Origin: Pseudomonas haemolytica
Lineage (GTDB): Bacteria; Pseudomonadota; Gammaproteobacteria; Pseudomonadales; Pseudomonadaceae
Reading direction: 5' to 3'
Assembly: GCF_009659625.1 (NCBI RefSeq)
Contig: NZ_VOIW01000008.1
Span: 182,425 to 246,424, forward strand
DNA length: 64,000 nt
Each line of letters starts with the position of its first letter. Position 1 is the first letter of the stretch. The notes under the pieces were generated by a model. The model did not search any database. It was given only the letters and a program-made list of their open reading frames with translations, and was not told the DNA's origin. Below, in pieces: positions 63,133-64,000 of the stretch. The translations under genes and the position numbers were made by a program.

Positions 63133-63752
63133 TGCGCTATCCGATCTGGCGCATCGGCGTCTTTATAGCTGCGGCAGTGTGGCCATTGCTCTGGCTCTAT
63201 GAGGCATGGAGTTTTGCACTGGGACCTGACCCAGGAAAAGTGTTGGTCGATCGCCTGGGTCTAGGTACGTTGATCCTGCTGCTGGTAACGCTAGGTATGA
63301 CGCCGCTGCAGAAGTTGAGTGGTTGGGCGGGGTGGATAGCGGTGCGTCGACAGTTGGGGTTGTGGTGCTTTGCTTATGTGGTGCTGCACTTGGCGGCTTA
63401 TTGTGTGTTTGTCCTGGGGCTGGATTGGTCGCAGCTCGGTGTGGAGTTGCGCAAGCGGCCCTATATAATTGTCGGTACGCTGGGATTTCTTTCTCTCTTG
63501 GTGTTGGCCGTCACCTCGAATCGCTATAGCCAGCGTCGGTTGGGCAGTCGCTGGAAGAAATTGCATCGTTTGGTCTATGTGATCCTTGGGCTCGGATTGC
63601 TGCACATGTTGTGGATAGTCCGGGCTGATCTGAAGGAGTGGGCTATCTACGCTTCTATAGGTGCGCTGCTCCTGGTGCTGCGGATACCACCCGTGATGCG
63701 TCGAATCCCTCGCCTTATTGCTAAAAAAACGCTTTCTGCAACAAAAGTGTAA
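63132..63752 (+). CDS. msrQ: Protein-methionine-sulfoxide reductase heme-binding subunit MsrQ
   Basis: Heme-b membrane partner that passes electrons from the quinone pool to MsrP. The 206-aa product has about six transmembrane segments of the ferric-reductase-like fold, with histidines placed to bind heme (VVLHLAAYCVF, KKLHRLVYVILGLGLLHMLW). The ATG overlaps the msrP stop by one base. An rRNA promoter follows 8 bp after the stop. Confidence 0.94.
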   Translation: MRYPIWRIGVFIAAAVWPLLWLYEAWSFALGPDPGKVLVDRLGLGTLILLLVTLGMTPLQKLSGWAGWIAVRRQLGLWCFAYVVLHLAAYCVFVLGLDWSQLGVELRKRPYIIVGTLGFLSLLVLAVTSNRYSQRRLGSRWKKLHRLVYVILGLGLLHMLWIVRADLKEWAIYASIGALLLVLRIPPVMRRIPRLIAKKTLSATKV

Positions 63753-63759
63753 TTAACCC

Positions 63760-63787
63760 TTGACGGCAGATCTTGGAAGCCTATAAT
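63760..63787 (+). promoter_or_regulatory. rRNA operon promoter P1
   Basis: TTGACG (63760-63765), a 16-bp spacer and TATAAT (63782-63787), followed by a C-rich discriminator (TCGCCCC). Transcription would start near 63794. The 16-bp spacer and GC-rich discriminator are typical of stringently controlled rrn promoters, which ppGpp and DksA repress. Confidence 0.85.
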
Positions 63788-63905
63788 TCGCCCCACTTCC
63801 GGCGCAGTCGAAACGGAAAACTCCTTGGTAAACAATGAGTTATGAGGTTTTCGGCAGCAGGTTGCTTCAGTTAATCGAAGCCGAAAGGAAGTTGAAAAAG
63901 AGGTG

Positions 63906-63933
63906 TTGACAGCAGCGTGTAACGCTGTAGAAT
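63906..63933 (+). promoter_or_regulatory. rRNA operon promoter P2
   Basis: TTGACA (63906-63911), 16-bp spacer and TAGAAT (63928-63933), with discriminator TCGCCTCCCGC. The spacer holds a CAGCG/CGCTG inverted repeat. The leader from here to the window end is the familiar Pseudomonas 16S leader; the 16S gene and the rest of the operon lie beyond base 64000. Confidence 0.88.
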
Positions 63934-64000
63934 TCGCCTCCCGCTGATGAGAGATCAGAAGCGCAAGTGGTTGAAGTTGTTGAAGAAATCTTCGAAAGCT

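Overview
This window is core chromosome of a Pseudomonas, most likely from the P. fluorescens group. The evidence is the gene order (dnaKJ-dapB-carAB-greA through secG-tRNA-rimP-nusA-infB-pnp, then acs-pgi-panCB-folK-pcnB-cbrB-cbrA-gluQ-dksA, then phu, mrcB, ilvIHC-pssA-msrPQ and an rRNA operon), the CbrAB/CrcZ carbon-control locus, a PrrF iron sRNA and REP palindromes of the P. fluorescens type. I see no prophage, insertion sequence, CRISPR array or genomic island. The interesting material is in the RNAs, promoters and structured spacers between conserved genes.

Layout, + strand, 1-25.9 kb: the dnaK 3' end, dnaJ and dapB. Next comes carA-carB-greA (arginine/pyrimidine precursor synthesis plus a transcript-cleavage factor) with a terminator-like hairpin in the carA leader, and a small membrane protein. 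yhbY is divergent from rlmE-ftsH-folP-glmM-tpiA-secG. tRNA-Leu(GAG) and initiator tRNA-fMet lead into rimP-nusA-infB-rbfA-truB-rpsO-pnp, the transcription/translation superoperon. Large hairpins lie in the truB-rpsO and rpsO-pnp spacers. A two-BON-domain periplasmic protein follows, behind a sigma-54-type promoter and a 12-bp perfect inverted repeat.

Minus strand, 26.2-45.8 kb: a REPIN; a large DUF748/AsmA-like envelope protein with a split OmpA-like motif; an RlmI-like methyltransferase; an MpaB/DUF2236 protein; acs; pgi; panC-panB; folK-pcnB. Next is the carbon-catabolite-repression module: cbrX (58 aa), cbrA, cbrB and the sRNA crcZ behind a canonical sigma-54 promoter with GTTAC-type upstream sites. 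gluQ and dksA follow.

46-57.4 kb, mixed strands: an aminotransferase and sfsA (+), a Rieske protein (-), the heme ABC importer phuTUV (+) with a candidate Fur-controlled promoter, and convergent to it one PrrF sRNA (-) with a strong Fur box. Then come a TfoX C-terminal-domain protein, a pentapeptide-repeat protein and an APH/P-loop fusion protein (all -), and mrcB, a lipoprotein and a YqcC protein (+).

57.4-64 kb, + strand: ilvI-ilvH-ilvC (branched-chain amino acids) behind a long leader, pssA, msrP-msrQ (periplasmic methionine sulfoxide repair), and the tandem promoters of an rRNA operon whose 16S gene begins after the window. Starts were set by ribosome-binding sites and family knowledge; where a longer frame is open I note it. 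No database search was run.
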